Of a DNA stretch of 64,000 bases, positions 26,478-39,792 are shown piece after piece (position 1 is the stretch's first letter; the number at the start of each line of letters is the position of its first letter). Source of the stretch: Acanthosepion pharaonis (Eukaryota; Mollusca; Cephalopoda; Sepiida; Sepiidae); contig CAHIKZ030005210.1 of the NCBI GenBank assembly GCA_903632075.3, forward strand, positions 299,001 through 363,000, given 5' to 3'. The notes beneath the pieces are model-generated. The model searched no databases, was not told where the DNA came from, and worked only from the letters and a program-made list of their open reading frames with translations. The position numbers and the translations under genes were made by a program.

Positions 26478-27320
26478 CCATGTTTCCAATAGTTATTTGA
26501 TTTGGATCTTCGTCTTTGTTCATTTGGTCGCTACATTCTCCAACCGTAATATATCCTTTAAAATTCTGAGAGTTGTTGCCATGTTTCCAATAGTTATTTG
26601 GATTTGGATCTTCGTCTTTGTTCATTTGGTCGCTACATTCTCCAACCGTAATATATCCTTTAAAAATTCTGAGAGTTGTTGCCATGTTTCCAATAGTTAT
26701 TTGGATTTGGATCTTCGTCTTTGTTCATTTGGTCGCTACATTCTCCAACCGTAATATATCCTTTAAAAAAATTCTGAGAGTTGTTGCCATGTTTCCAATA
26801 GTTATTTGATTTGGATCTTCGTCTTTGTTCATTTGGTCGCTACATTCTCCAACCGTAATATATCCTTTAAAAATTCTGAGAGTTGTTGCCATGTTTCCAA
26901 TAGTTATTTGGATTTGGATCTTCGTCTTTGTTCATTTGGTCGCTACATTCTCCAACCGTAATATATCCTTTAAAAATTCTGAGAGTTGTTGCCATGTTTC
27001 CAATAGTTATTTGGATTTGGATCTTCGTCTTTGTTCATTTGGTCGCTACATTCTCCAACCGTAATATATCCTTTAAAAATTTGAGAGTTGTTGCCATGTT
27101 TCCAATAGTTATTTGGATTTGGATCTTCGTCTTTGTTCATTTGGTCGCTACATTCTCCAACCGTAATATATCCTTTAAAAATTCTGAGAGTTGTTGCCAT
27201 GTTTCCAATAGTTATTTGGATTTGGATCTTCGTCTTTGTTCATTTGGTCGCTACATTCTCCAACCGTAATATATCCTTTTAAAAATTTGAGAGTTGTTGC
27301 CATGTTTCCAATAGTTATTT

Positions 27321-27350
27321 GGTCTTTTTGGATCTTCGTTATTTGATTTG
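27321..27350 (+). repeat. Partial duplication at a monomer start
   Basis: GGTCTTTTTGGATCTTCG is followed by a second TTATTTGATTTGATC. The end-start junction of the monomer is therefore present twice. Confidence 0.75.
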
Positions 27351-30300
27351 ATCTTCGTCTTTGTTCATTTGGTCGCTACATTCTCCAACCGTAATATATC
27401 CTTTAAAATTCTGAGAGTTGTTGCCATGTTTCCAATAGTTATTTGGATTTGGATCTTCGTCTTTTGTTCATTTGGTCGCTACATTCTCCAACCGTAATAT
27501 ATCCTTTAAAAATTTGAGAGTTGTTGCCATGTTTCCAATAGTTATTTGGATTGGATCTTCGTCTTTGTTCATTTGGTCGCTACATTCTCCAACCGTAATA
27601 TATCCTTTAAAATTTGAGAGTTGTTGCCATGTTTCCAATAGTTATTTGATTTGGATCTTCGTCTTTGTTCATTTGGTCGCTACATTCTCCAACCGTAATA
27701 TATCCTTTAAAATTTGAGAGTTGTTGCCATGTTTCCAATAGTTATTTGGATTTGGATCTTCGTCTTTGTTCATTTGGTCGTTACATTCTCCAACCGTAAT
27801 ATATCCTTTAAAATTCTGAGAGTTGTTGCCATGTTTCCAATAGTTATTTGATTTGGATCTTCGTCTTTGTTCATTTGGTCGCTACATTCTCCAACCGTAA
27901 TATATCCTTTAAAAATTCTGAGAGTTGTTGCCATGTTTCCAATAGTTATTTGGATTTGGATCTTCGTCTTTGTTCATTTGGTCGCTACATTCTCCAACCG
28001 TAATATATCCTTTAAAAATTCTGAGAGTTGTTGCCATGTTTCCAATAGTTATTTGATTTGGATCTTCGTCTTTGTTCATTTGGTCGCTACATTCTCCAAC
28101 CGTAATATATCCTTTAAAAATTCTGAGAGTTGTTGCCATGTTTCCAATAGTTATTTGGATTTGGATCTTCGTCTTTGTTCATTTGGTCGCTACATTCTCC
28201 AACCGTAATATATCCTTTAAAAATTTGAGAGTTGTTGCCATGTTTCAATAGTTATTTGATTTGATCTTCGTCTTTGTTCATTTGGTCGCTACATTCTCCA
28301 ACCGTAATATATCCTTTTAAAAATTTGAGAGTTGTTGCCATGTTTCCAATAGTTATTTGGATTTGGATCTTCGTCTTTGTTCATTTGGTCGCTACATTCT
28401 CCAACCGTAATATATCCTTTAAAAATTCTGAGAGTTGTTGCCATGTTTCCAATAGTTATTTGATTTGGATCTTCGTCTTTGTTCATTTGGTCGCTACATT
28501 CTCCAACCGTAATATATCCTTTAAAATTCTGAGAGTTGTTGCCATGTTTCCAATAGTTATTTGGATTTGGATCTTCGTCTTTGTTCATTTGGTCGCTACA
28601 TTCTCCAACCGTAATATATCCTTTAAAATTCTGAGAGTTGTTGCCATGTTTCCAATAGTTATTTGATTTGGATCTTCGTCTTTGTTCATTTGGTCGCTAC
28701 ATTCTCCAACCGTAATATATCCTTTAAAAATTTGAGAGTTGTTGCCATGTTTCCAATAGTTATTTGGATTTGGATCTCTTCGTCTTTGTTCATTTGGTCG
28801 CTACATTCTCCAACCGTAATATATCCTTTAAAAAATTCTGAGAGTTGTTGCCATGTTTCCAATAGTTATTTGGATTTGGATCTTCGTCTTTGTTCATTTG
28901 GTCGCTACATTCTCCAACCGTAATATATCCTTTAAAATTTTGAGAGTTGTTGCCATGTTTCCAATAGTTATTTGGATTTGGATCTTCGTCTTTGTTCATT
29001 TGGTCGCTACATTCTCCAACCGTAATATATCCTTTAAAAATTTGAGAGTTGTTGCCATGTTTCCAATAGTTATTTGGATTTGGATCTTCGTCTTTGTTCA
29101 TTTGGTCGCTACATTCTCCAACCGTAATATATCCTTTAAAAATTCTGAGAGTTTTTGCCATGTTTCCAATAGTTATTTGGATTTGGATCTTCGTCTTTGT
29201 TCATTTGGTCGCTACATTCTCCAACCGAAATATATCCTTTAAAAATTCTGAGAGTTGTTGCCATGTTTCCAATAGTTATTTGGATTTGGATCTTCGTCTT
29301 TGTTCATTTGGTCGCTACATTCTCCAACGTAATATATCCTTTAAAATTTGAGAGTTGTTGCCATGTTTCCAATAGTTATTTGGATTTGGATCTTCGTCTT
29401 TGTTCATTTGGTCGCTACATTCTCCAACCGTAATATATCCTTTAAAATTTGAGAGTTGTTGCCATGTTTCCAATAGTTATTTGGATTTGGATCTTCGTCT
29501 TTGTTCATTTGGTCGCTACATTCTCCAACCGTAATATATCCTTTAAAATTCTGAGAGTTGTTGCCATGTTTCCAATAGTTATTTGGATTTGGATCTTCGT
29601 CTTTGTTCATTTGGTCGCTACATTCTCCAACCGTAATATATCCTTTAAAATTTGAGAGTTGTTGCCATGTTTCCAATAGTTATTTGATTTGGATCTTCGT
29701 CTTTGTTCATTTGGTCGCTACATTCTCCAACCGTAATATATCCTTTAAAAATTCTGAGAGTTGTTGCCATGTTTCCAATAGTTATTTGGATTTGGATCTT
29801 CGTCTTTGTTCATTTGGTCGCTACATTCTCCAACCGTAATATATCCTTTAAAAATTCTGAGAGTTGTTGCCATGTTTCCAATAGTTATTTGGATTTGGAT
29901 CTTCGTCTTTGTTCATTTGGTCGCTACATTCTCCAACCGTAATATATCCTTTAAAATTCTGAGAGTTGTTGCCATGTTTCCAATAGTTATTTGGATTTGG
30001 ATCTTCGTCTTTGTTCATTTGGTCGCTACATTCTCCAACCGTAATATATCCTTTAAAAATTTGAGAGTTGTTGCCATGTTTCCAATAGTTATTTGGATTT
30101 GGATCTTCGTCTTTGTTCATTTGGTCGCTTACATTCTCCAACCGTAATATATCCTTTAAAAATTCTGAGAGTTGTTGCCATGTTTCCAATAGTTATTTGG
30201 ATTTGGATCTTCGTCTTTGTTCATTTGGTCGCTACATTCTCCAAACCGTAATATATCCTTTAAAAATTTGAGAGTTGTTGCCATGTTTCCAATAGTTATT

Positions 30301-31441
30301 TGGATTTGGATCTTCGTCTTTGTTCATTTGGTCGCTACATTCTCCAACCGTAATATATCCTTTAAAATTTGAGAGTTGTTGCCATGTTTCCAATAGTTAT
30401 TTGATTTGGATCTTCGTCTTTGTTCATTTGGTCGCCACATTCTCCAACCGTAATATATCCTTTAAAATTCTGAGAGTTGTTGCCATGTTTCCAATAGTTA
30501 TTTGATTTGGATCTTCGTCTTTGTTCATTTGGTCGCTACATTCTCCAACCGTAATATATCCTTTAAAATTCTGAGAGTTGTTGCCATGTTTCCAATAGTT
30601 ATTTGGATTTGGATCTTCGTCTTTGTTCATTTGGTCGCTACATTCTCCAACCGTAATATATCCTTTAAAAATTCTGAGAGTTGTTGCCATGTTTCCAATA
30701 GTTATTGGATTTGGATCTTCGTCTTTGTTCATTTGGTCGCTACATTCTCCAACCGTAATATATCCTTTAAAAATTCTGAGAGTTGTTGCCATGTTTCCAA
30801 TAGTTATTTGGATTTGGATCTTCGTCTTTGTTCATTTGGTCGCTACATTCTCCAACCGTAATATATCCTTTAAAAATTCTGAGAGTTGTTGCCATGTTTC
30901 CAATAGTTATTTGATTTGGATCTTCGTCTTTGTTCATTTGGTCGCTACATTCTCCAACCGTAATATATCCTTTAAAAATTTGAGAGTTGTTGCCATGTTT
31001 CCAATAGTTATTTTGATTTGGATCTTCGTCTTTGTTCATTTGGTCGCTACATTCTCCAACCGTAATATATCCTTTAAAAATTCTGAGAGTTGTTGCCATG
31101 TTTCCAATAGTTATTTGGATTTGATCTTCGTCTTTGTTCATTTGGTCGCTACATTCTCCAACCGTAATATATCCTTTAAAAATTTGAGAGTTATTTTGCC
31201 ATGTTTCCAATAGTTATTTTGATTTGGATCTTCGTCTTTGTTCATTTGGTCGCTACATTCTCCAACCGTAATATATCCTTTAAAATTTTGAGAGTTGTTG
31301 CCATGTTTCCAATAGTTATTTGGATTTGGATCTTCGTCTTTGTTCATTTGGTCGCTACATTCTCCAACCGTAATATATCCTTTAAAATTCTGAGAGTTGT
31401 TGCCATGTTTCCAATAGTTATTTGGATTTGGATTCGTCTTT

Positions 31442-31460
31442 GTTCATTTGTTCATTTGGT
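31442..31460 (+). repeat. Eight-base tandem duplication in a monomer
   Basis: TTCATTTG occurs twice in succession before GTCGC. The neighbouring segment has GCTAGATTC instead of GCTACATTC. The next unit, near 31530, carries an extra AAA after TTATTT. Confidence 0.8.
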
Positions 31461-34400
31461 CGCTAGATTCTCCAACCGTAATATATCCTTTAAAAATTCT
31501 GAGAGTTGTTGCCATGTTTCCAATAGTTATTTAAAATTTGGATCTTCGTCTTTGTTCATTTGGTCGCTACATTCTCCAACCGTAATATATCCTTTAAAAA
31601 TTTTGAGAGTTGTTGCCATGTTTCCAATAGTTATTTGGATTTGGATCTTCGTCTTTGTTCATTTGGTCGCTACATTCTCCAACCGTAATATATCCTTTAA
31701 AATTCTGAGAGTTGTTGCCATGTTTCCAATAGTTATTTGGATTTGGATCTTCGTCTTTGTTCATTTGGTCGCTACATTCTCCAACCGTAATATATCCTTT
31801 AAAAATTTTGAGAGTTGTTGCCATGTTTCCAATAGTTATTTGGATTTGGATCTTCGTCTTTGTTCATTTGGTCGCTACATTCTCCAACCGTAATATATCC
31901 TTTAAAAATTCTGAGAGTTGTTGCCATGTTTCCAATAGTTATTTGATTTGGATCTTCGTCTTTGTTCATTTGGTCGCTACATTCTCCAACCGTAATATAT
32001 CCTTTAAAAATTCTGAGAGTTGTTGCCATGTTTCCAATAGTTATTTGGATTTGGATCTTCGTCTTTGTTCATTTGGTCGCTACATTCTCCAACCGTAATA
32101 TATCCTTTAAAAATCTGAGAGTTGTTGCCATGTTTCCAATAGTTATTTGATTTGGATCTTCGTCTTTGTTCATTTGGTCGCTACATTCTCCAACCGTAAT
32201 ATATCCTTTAAAAATTCTGAGAGTTGTTGCCATGTTTCCAATAGTTATTTGGATTTGGATCTTCGTCTTTGTTCATTTGGTCGCTACATTCTCCAACCGT
32301 AATATATCCTTTAAAATTTGAGAGTTGTTGCCATGTTTCCAATAGTTATTTGGATTTGGATCTTCGTCTTTGTTCATTTGGTCGCTACATTCTCCAACCG
32401 TAATATATCCTTTAAAAATTTGAGAGTTGTTGCCATGTTTCCAATAGTTATTTGGATTTGGATCTTCGTCTTTGTTCATTTGGTCGCTACATTCTCCAAC
32501 CGTAATATATCCTTTAAAATTTGAGAGTTGTTGCCATGTTTCCAATAGTTATTTGATTTGGATCTTCGTCTTTGTTCATTTGGTCGCTACATTCTCCAAC
32601 CGTAATATATCCTTTAAAATTTTGAGAGTTGTTGCCATGTTTCCAATAGTTATTTGGATTTGGATCTTCGTCTTTGTTCATTTGGTCGCTACATTCTCCA
32701 ACCGTAATATATCCTTTAAAAATTCTGAGAGTTGTTGCCATGTTTCCAATAGTTATTTGGATTTGGATCTTCGTCTTTGTTCATTTGGTCGCTACATTCT
32801 CCAACCGTAATATATCCTTTAAAAATTCTGAGAGTTGTTGCCATGTTTCCAATAGTTATTTGATTTGGATCTTCGTCTTTGTTCATTTGGTCGCTACATT
32901 CTCCAACCGTAATATATCCTTTAAAAATTTGAGAGTTGTTGCCATGTTTCCAATAGTTATTTGATTTGATCTTCGTCTTTGTTCATTTGGTCGCTACATT
33001 CTCCAACCGTAATATATCCTTTAAAAATTTGAGAGTTGTTGCCATGTTTCCAATAGTTATTTTGATTTGGATCTTCGTCTTTGTTCATTTGGTCGCTACA
33101 TTCTCCAACCGTAATATATCCTTTAAAAAATTTGAGAGTTGTTGCCATGTTTCCAATAGTTATTTGATTTGGATTTCGTCTTTGTTCATTTGGTCATTGG
33201 GCATTCTCCAACCGTAATATATCCTTTAAAATTTTGAGTCTTTGTTGTTGCCATGTTTCCAATAGTTATTTGATTTGGATCTTCGTCTTTGTTCATTTGG
33301 TCGCTACATTCTCCAACCGTAATATATCCTTTAAAAATTTGAGAGTTGTTGCCATGTTTCCAATAGTTATTTGGATTTGGATCTTCGTCTTTGTTCATTT
33401 GGTCGCTACATTCTCCAACCGTAATATATCCTTTAAAAATTCTGAGAGTTGTTGCCATGTTTCCAATAGTTATTTGATTTGGATCTTCGTCTTTGTTCAT
33501 TTGGTCGCTACATTCTCCAACCGTAATATATCCTTTAAAATTTGAGAGTTGTTGCCATGTTTCCAATAGTTATTTGGATTTGGATCTTCGTCTTTGTTCA
33601 TTTGGTCGCTACATTCTCCAACAGTAATATATCCTTTAAAAATTCTGAGAGTTGTTGCTATGTTTCCAATAGTTATTTGGATTTGGATCTTCGTCTTTGT
33701 TCATTTTGTCGCTACATTCTCCAACCGTAATATATCCTTTAAAAAATTTGAGAGTTGTTGCCATGTTTCCAATAGTTATTTGGATTTGGATCTTCGTCTT
33801 TGTTCATTTGGTCGCTACATTCTCCAACCGTAATATATCCTTTAAAATTTTGAGAGTTGTTGCCATGTTTCCAATAGTTATTTGGATTTGGATCTTCGTC
33901 TTTGTTCATTTGGTCGCTACATTCTCCAACCGTAATATATCCTTTAAAAATTTGAGAGTTGTTGCCATGTTTCCAATAGTTATTTGATTTGGATCTTCGT
34001 CTTTGTTCATTTGGTCGCTACATTCTCCAACCGTAATATATCCTTTAAAAAATTCTGAGAGTTGTTGCCATGTTTCCAATAGTTATTTGATTTGGATCTT
34101 CGTCTTTGTTCATTTGGTCGCTACATTCTCCAACCGTAATATATCCTTTAAAAATTTGAGAGTTGTTGCCATGTTTCCAATAGTTATTTGGATTGGATCT
34201 TCGTCTTTGTTCATTTGGTCGCTACATTCTCCAACCGTAATATATCCTTTAAAATTTTGAGAGTTGTTGCCATGTTTCCAATAGTTATTTGATTTGGATC
34301 TTCGTCTTTGTTCATTTGGTCGCTACATTCTCCAACCGTAATATATCCTTTAAAAATTTGAGAGTTGTTGCCATGTTTCCAATAGTTATTTGGATTTGGA

Positions 34401-35000
34401 TCTTCGTCTTTGTTCATTTGGTCGCTACATTCTCCAACCGTAATATATCCTTTAAAAATTCTGAGAGTTGTTGCCATGTTTCCAATAGTTATTTGGATTT
34501 GATCTTCGTCTTTGTTCATTTGGTCGCTACATTCTCCAACCGTAATATATCCTTTAAAAATTCTGAGAGTTGTTGCCATGTTTCCAATAGTTATTTGGAT
34601 TTGGATCTTCGTCTTTGTTCATTTGGTCGCTACATTCTCCAACCGTAATATATCCTTTAAAAATTTGAGAGTTGTTGCCATGTTTCCAATAGTTATTTGG
34701 ATTTGGATCTTCGTCTTTGTTCATTTGGTCGCTACATTCTCCAACCGTAATATATCCTTTAAAAATTTGAGAGTTGTTGCCATGTTTCCAATAGTTATTT
34801 GATTTGGATCTTCGTCTTTGTTCATTTGGTCGCTACATTCTCCAACCGTAATATATCCTTTAAAAATTCTGAGAGTTGTTGCCATGTTTCCAATAGTTAT
34901 TTGGATTTGGATCTTCGTCTTTGTTCATTTGGTCGCTACATTCTCCAACCGTAATATATCCTTTAAAAATTCTGAGAGTTGTTGCCATGTTTCCAATAGT

Positions 35001-35112
35001 TAGATTTATTTCGTCTTTGATTTGGATTCTCCAAACCGTAATACATATCCTTTAAAATTTGAGTCTTTGCCATGTTTCATTTGATTTGGATTCGTCCTTG
35101 TTCATTTCTCCA
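35001..35112 (+). repeat. Scrambled and shortened monomers in the core
   Basis: TTAGATTTATTTCGTC is followed by TTTGATTTGGATTCTCC, which skips the GTTCATTTGGTCGC region. TACATATCC replaces TATATCC, GAGTCTTTGCC replaces GAGAGTTGTTGCC, and TTCATTTCTCC removes GGTCGCTACA. It is among the longest disruptions in the core. Confidence 0.8.
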
Positions 35113-36786
35113 TTCTCCAACCGTAATATATCCTTTTAAAATTCTGAGAGTTGTTGCCATGTTTCCAATAGTTATTTGGATTTGGATCTTCGTCTTTGTT
35201 CATTTGGTCGCTACATATTCTCCAACCGTAATATATCCTTTAAAATTCTGAGAGTTGTTGCCATGTTTCCAATAGTTATTTGGATTTGGATCTTCGTCTT
35301 TGTTCATTTGGTCGCTACATTCTCCAACCGTAATATATCCTTTAAAATTCTGAGAGTTGTTGCCATGTTTCCAATAGTTATTTGGATTTTGATCTTCGTC
35401 TTTGTTCATTTGGTCGCTACATTCTCCAACCGTAATATATCCTTTAAAAATTTGAGAGTTGTTGCCATGTTTCCAATAGTTATTTGGATTTGATCTTCGT
35501 CTTTGTTCATTTGGTCGCTACATTCTCCAACCGTAATATATCCTTTAAAAATTTGAGAGTTGTTGCCATGTTTCCAATAGTTATTTGGATTGGATCTTCG
35601 TCTTTGTTCATTTGGTCGCTACATTCTCCAACCGTAATATATCCTTTAAAAATTCTGAGTGTTGTTGCCATGTTTCCAATAGTTATTTGGATTTGGATCT
35701 TCGTCTTTGTTCATTTGGTCGCTACATTCTCCAACCGTAATATATCCTTTAAAAATTCTGAGAGTTGTTGCCATGTTTCCAATAGTTATTTGGATTTGGA
35801 TCTTCGTCTTGTTCATTTGGTCGCTACATTCTCCAACCGTAATATATCCTTTAAAAATTTGAGAGTTGTTGCCATGTTTCCAATAGTTATTTGGATTTGG
35901 ATCTTCGTCTTTGTTCATTTGGTCGCTACATTCTCCAACCGTAATATATCCTTTTAACATTCTGAGAGTTGTTGCCATGTTTCCAATAGTTATTTGGATT
36001 TGGATCTTCGTCTTTGTTCATTTGGTCGCTACATTCTCCAACCGTAATATATCCTTTTAAAATTCTGAGAGTTGTTGCCATGTTTCCAATAGTTATTTGG
36101 ATTTGATCTTCGTCTTTGTTCATTTGGTCGCTACATTCTCCAACCGTAATATATCCTTTAAAATTTTGAGAGTTGTTGCCATGTTTCCAATAGTTATTTG
36201 GATTTGGATCTTCGTCTTTGTTCATTTGGTCGCTACATTCTCCAACCGTAATATATCCTTTAAAAATTTGAGAGTTGTTGCCATGTTTCCAATAGTTATT
36301 TGATTTGGATCTTCGTCTTTGTTCATTTGGTCGCTACATTCTCCAACCGTAATATATCCTTTAAAATTCTGAGAGTTGTTGCCATGTTTCCAATAGTTAT
36401 TTGATTTGGATCTTCGTCTTTGTTCATTTGGTCGCTACATTCTCCAACCGTAATATATCCTTTAAAATTCTGAGAGTTGTTGCTATGTTTCCAATAGTTA
36501 TTTGATTTGGATCTTCGTCTTTGTTCATTTGGTCGCTACATTCTCCAACCGTAATATATCCTTTAAAATTTGAGAGTTGTTGCCATGTTTCCAATAGTTA
36601 TTTGGATTTGGATCTTCGTCTTGTTCATTTGGTCGCTACATTCTCCAACCGTAATATATCCTTTAAAAATTCTGAGAGTTGTTGCCATGTTTCCAATAGT
36701 TATTTGGATTTGGATCTTCGTCTTTGTTCATTTGGTCGCTACATTCTCCAACCGTAATATATCCTTTAAAAATTCTGAGAGTTGTT

Positions 36787-36895
36787 GTTTCCAATAGTTA
36801 TTTAGATCTTCGTCTTTGTTCATTTGGTCGCTACATTCTCCGTGAGAGTTTTAATATATCCTTTTTAAAATTTGAGAGTTGTTGCCATTTTCCAA
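36787..36895 (+). repeat. Altered monomers with misplaced GAGAG
   Basis: GTTGTTGTTTCC lacks GCCAT, and TTTAGATC replaces TTTGGATTTGGATC. CATTCTCCGTGAGAGTTTTAAT then places a GAGAG copy where CAACCG should be. Confidence 0.8.
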
Positions 36896-38420
36896 TAGTT
36901 ATTTGATTTGGATCTTCGTCTTTGTTCATTTGGTCGTCTTTGTTCTCCAACCGTAATATATCCTTTAAAAATTCTGAGAGTTGTTGCCATGTTTCCAATA
37001 GTTATTTGGATTTGGATCTTCGTCTTTGTTCATTTGGTCGCTACATTCTCCAACCGTAATATATCCTTTAAAATTCTGAGAGTTGTTGCCATGTTTCCAA
37101 TAGTTATTTGGATTTGGATCTTCGTCTTTGTTCATTGGTCGCTACATTCTCCAACCGTAATATATCCTTTAAAATTTGAGAGTTGTTGCCATGTTTCCAA
37201 TAGTTATTTGGATTTGGATCTTCGTCTTTGTTCATTTGGTCGCTACATTCTCCAACCGTAATATATCCTTTTAAAATTTGAGAGTTGTTGCCATGTTTCC
37301 AATAGTTATTTGGATTTGGATCTTCGTCTTTGTTCATTTGGTCGCTACATTCTCCAAACCGTAATATATCCTTTAAAAATTTGAGAGTTGTTGCCATGTT
37401 TCCAATAGTTATTTGGATTTGGATCTTCGTCTTTGTTCATTTGGTCGCTACATTCTCCAACCGTAATATATCCTTTAAAAATTCTGAGAGTTGTTGCCAT
37501 GTTTCCAATAGTTATTTGATTTGGATCTTCGTCTTTGTTCATTTGGTCGCTACATTCTCCAACCGTAATATATCCTTTAAAAATTTGAGAGTTGTTGCCA
37601 TGTTTCCAATAGTTATTTGGATTTGGATCTTCGTCTTTGTTCATTTGGTCGCTACATTCTCCAACCGTAATATATCCTTTAAAATTTGAGAGTTGTTGCC
37701 ATGTTTCCAATAGTTATTTGGATTTGGATCTTCGTCTTTGTTCATTTGGTCGCTACATTCTCCAACCGTAATATATCCTTTAAAAATTTGAGAGTTGTTG
37801 CCATGTTTCCAATAGTTATTTGATTTGGATCTTCGTCTTTGTTCATTTTGTCGCTACATTCTCCAACCGTAATATATCCTTTAAAAATTCTGAGAGTTGT
37901 TGCCATGTTTCCAATAGTTATTTGGATTTGGATCTTCGTCTTTGTTCATTTGGTCGCTACATTCTCCAACCGTAATATATCCTTTAAAAATTCTGAGAGT
38001 TGTTGCCATGTTTCCAATAGTTATTTGGATTTTGATCTTCGTCTTTGTTCATTTGGTCGCTACATTCTCCAACCGTAATATATCCTTTAAAATTCTGAGT
38101 GTTGTTGCCATGTTTCCAATAGTTATTTGATTTGGATCTTCGTCTTTGTTCATTTGGTCGCTACATTCTCCAACCGTAATATATCCTTTAAAATTCTGAG
38201 AGTTGTTGCCATGTTTCCAATAGTTATTTGGATTTGGATCTTCGTCTTTGTTCATTTGGTCGCTACATTCTCCAACCGTAATATATCCTTTTAAAATTCT
38301 GAGAGTTGTTGCCATGTTTCCAATAGTTATTTGGATTTGGATCTTCGTCTTTTGTTCATTTGGTCGCTACATTCTCCAACCGTAATATATCCTTTAAAAA
38401 TTCTGAGAGTTGTTGCCATG

Positions 38421-38500
38421 TCGTCTTTGTTCATTTAGTTATTTGGATTTGGATCTTTGTCTTTTGTTCGTTTGTTCATTACATTCTCCAATTCTCCATA
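38421..38500 (+). repeat. Scrambled monomer
   Basis: GCCATG continues into TCGTCTTTGTTCATTT before AGTTATTTGG, so a TTCGTC segment sits at the monomer end. TTTGTTCGTTTGTTCATTACATTC and CTCCAATTCTCCATATATCC follow, with GGTCGC and CCGTAA missing. Confidence 0.8.
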
Positions 38501-38715
38501 TATCCTTTAAAATTTGAGAGTTGTTGCCATGTTTCCAATAGTTATTTGGATTTGGATCTTCGTCTTTGTTCATTTGGTCGCTACATTCTCCAACCGTAAT
38601 ATATCCTTTAAAAATTCTGAGAGTTGTTGCCATGTTTCCAATAGTTATTTGATTTGGATCTTCGTCTTTGTTCATTTGGTCGCTACATTCTCCAACCGTA
38701 ATATATCCTTTAAAA

Positions 38716-38788
38716 AGTTGTTGCCATGTTTCAATAGTTAGATTTGATCTTCGTCTTTGTTCATTTGGTCGCTACATTCTGTATATAT
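38716..38788 (+). repeat. Shortened monomers
   Basis: AAAAAGTTGTTGCC lacks the TTCTGAGA part, TTAGATTTGATC replaces TTATTTGGATTTGGATC, and CATTCTGTATATATCC lacks CCAACCG. Three separate losses fall within about one monomer length. Confidence 0.8.
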
Positions 38789-39690
38789 CCTTTAAAAATT
38801 TGAGAGTTGTTGCCATGTTTCCAATAGTTATTTGGATTTGATCTTCGTCTTTGTTCATTTGGTCGCTACATTCTCCAACCTGTAATATATCCTTTAAAAT
38901 TCTGAGAGTTGTTGCCATGTTTCCAATAGTTATTTGGATTTGGATCTTCGTCTTTGTTCATTTGGTCGCTACATTCTCCAACCGTAATATATCCTTTAAA
39001 AATTTTGAGAGTTGTTGCCATGTTTCCAATAGTTATTTGGATTTGGATCTTCGTCTTTGTTCATTTGGTCGCTACATTCTCCAACCGTAATATATCCTTT
39101 AAAATTCTGAGAGTTGTTGCCATGTTTCCAATAGTTATTTGATTTGGATCTTCGTCTTTGTTCATTTGGTCGCTACATTCTCCAACCGTAATATATCCTT
39201 TAAAAATTTGAGAGTTGTTGCCATGTTTCCAATAGTTATTTGGATTTGGATCTTCGTCTTTGTTCATTTGGTCGCTACATTCTCCAACCGTAATATATCC
39301 TTTAAAATTCTGAGAGTTGTTGCCATGTTTCCAATAGTTATTTGGATTTGGATCTTCGTCTTTGTTCATTTGGTCGCTACATTCTCCAACCGTAATATAT
39401 CCTTTTAAAATTTGAGAGTTGTTGCCATGTTTCCAATAGTTATTTGGATTTGGATCTTCGTCTTTGTTCATTTGGTCGCTACATTCTCCAACCGTAATAT
39501 ATCCTTTAAAAATTCTGAGAGTTGTTGCCATGTTTCCAATAGTTATTTGATTTGGATCTTCGTCTTTGTTCATTTGGTCGCTACATTCTCCAACCGTAAT
39601 ATATCCTTTAAAAATTTGAGAGTTGTTGCCATGTTTCCAATAGTTATTTGATTTGGATCTTCGTCTTTGTTCATTTGGTCGCTACATTCT

Positions 39691-39792
39691 CCATATCCTT
39701 TAAAAAATTTGAAGTTATATCCTTTAAAAATTTGAGAGTCGTTGCTCCAATGTTTCCTTTAAAAATAGTTATGTTTTAGATTTGATTTCTTC
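39691..39792 (+). repeat. Scrambled block with three A-tract copies
   Basis: CTCCATATCC-TTTAAAAAA is followed by TTTGAAGTTATATCC and a second TTTAAAAATT. After GTTGCTCCAATGTTTCC comes a third TTTAAAAATAG, then ATGTTTTAGATTTG. The TATATCC-TTTAAAA unit has been multiplied locally. Confidence 0.8.

Noticed and set aside
18861..30134. A higher-order repeat of about 3.75 kb marked by the extra T in CGCTTACATTC (18861, 22612, 30125)
   Set aside because: Spacings of 3,751 and 7,513 bp look like one and two periods, but nothing matching lies near 26.37 kb. Flanking monomer types differ, and another copy near 58201 does not fit. Three points are too few.
27867..32098. Duplicated segment suggested by identical translations at 27867-28208 and 31757-32098
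   Set aside because: Both are three common monomer types in the same order. With only a handful of frequent types, short identical strings arise without segmental duplication.
29404..32545. A 28-monomer higher-order repeat linking 29404-29676 with 32273-32545
   Set aside because: The two stretches are 2,869 bp apart and similar, but the order of monomer types beyond them does not agree, and core monomers are so alike that such matches are expected by chance.
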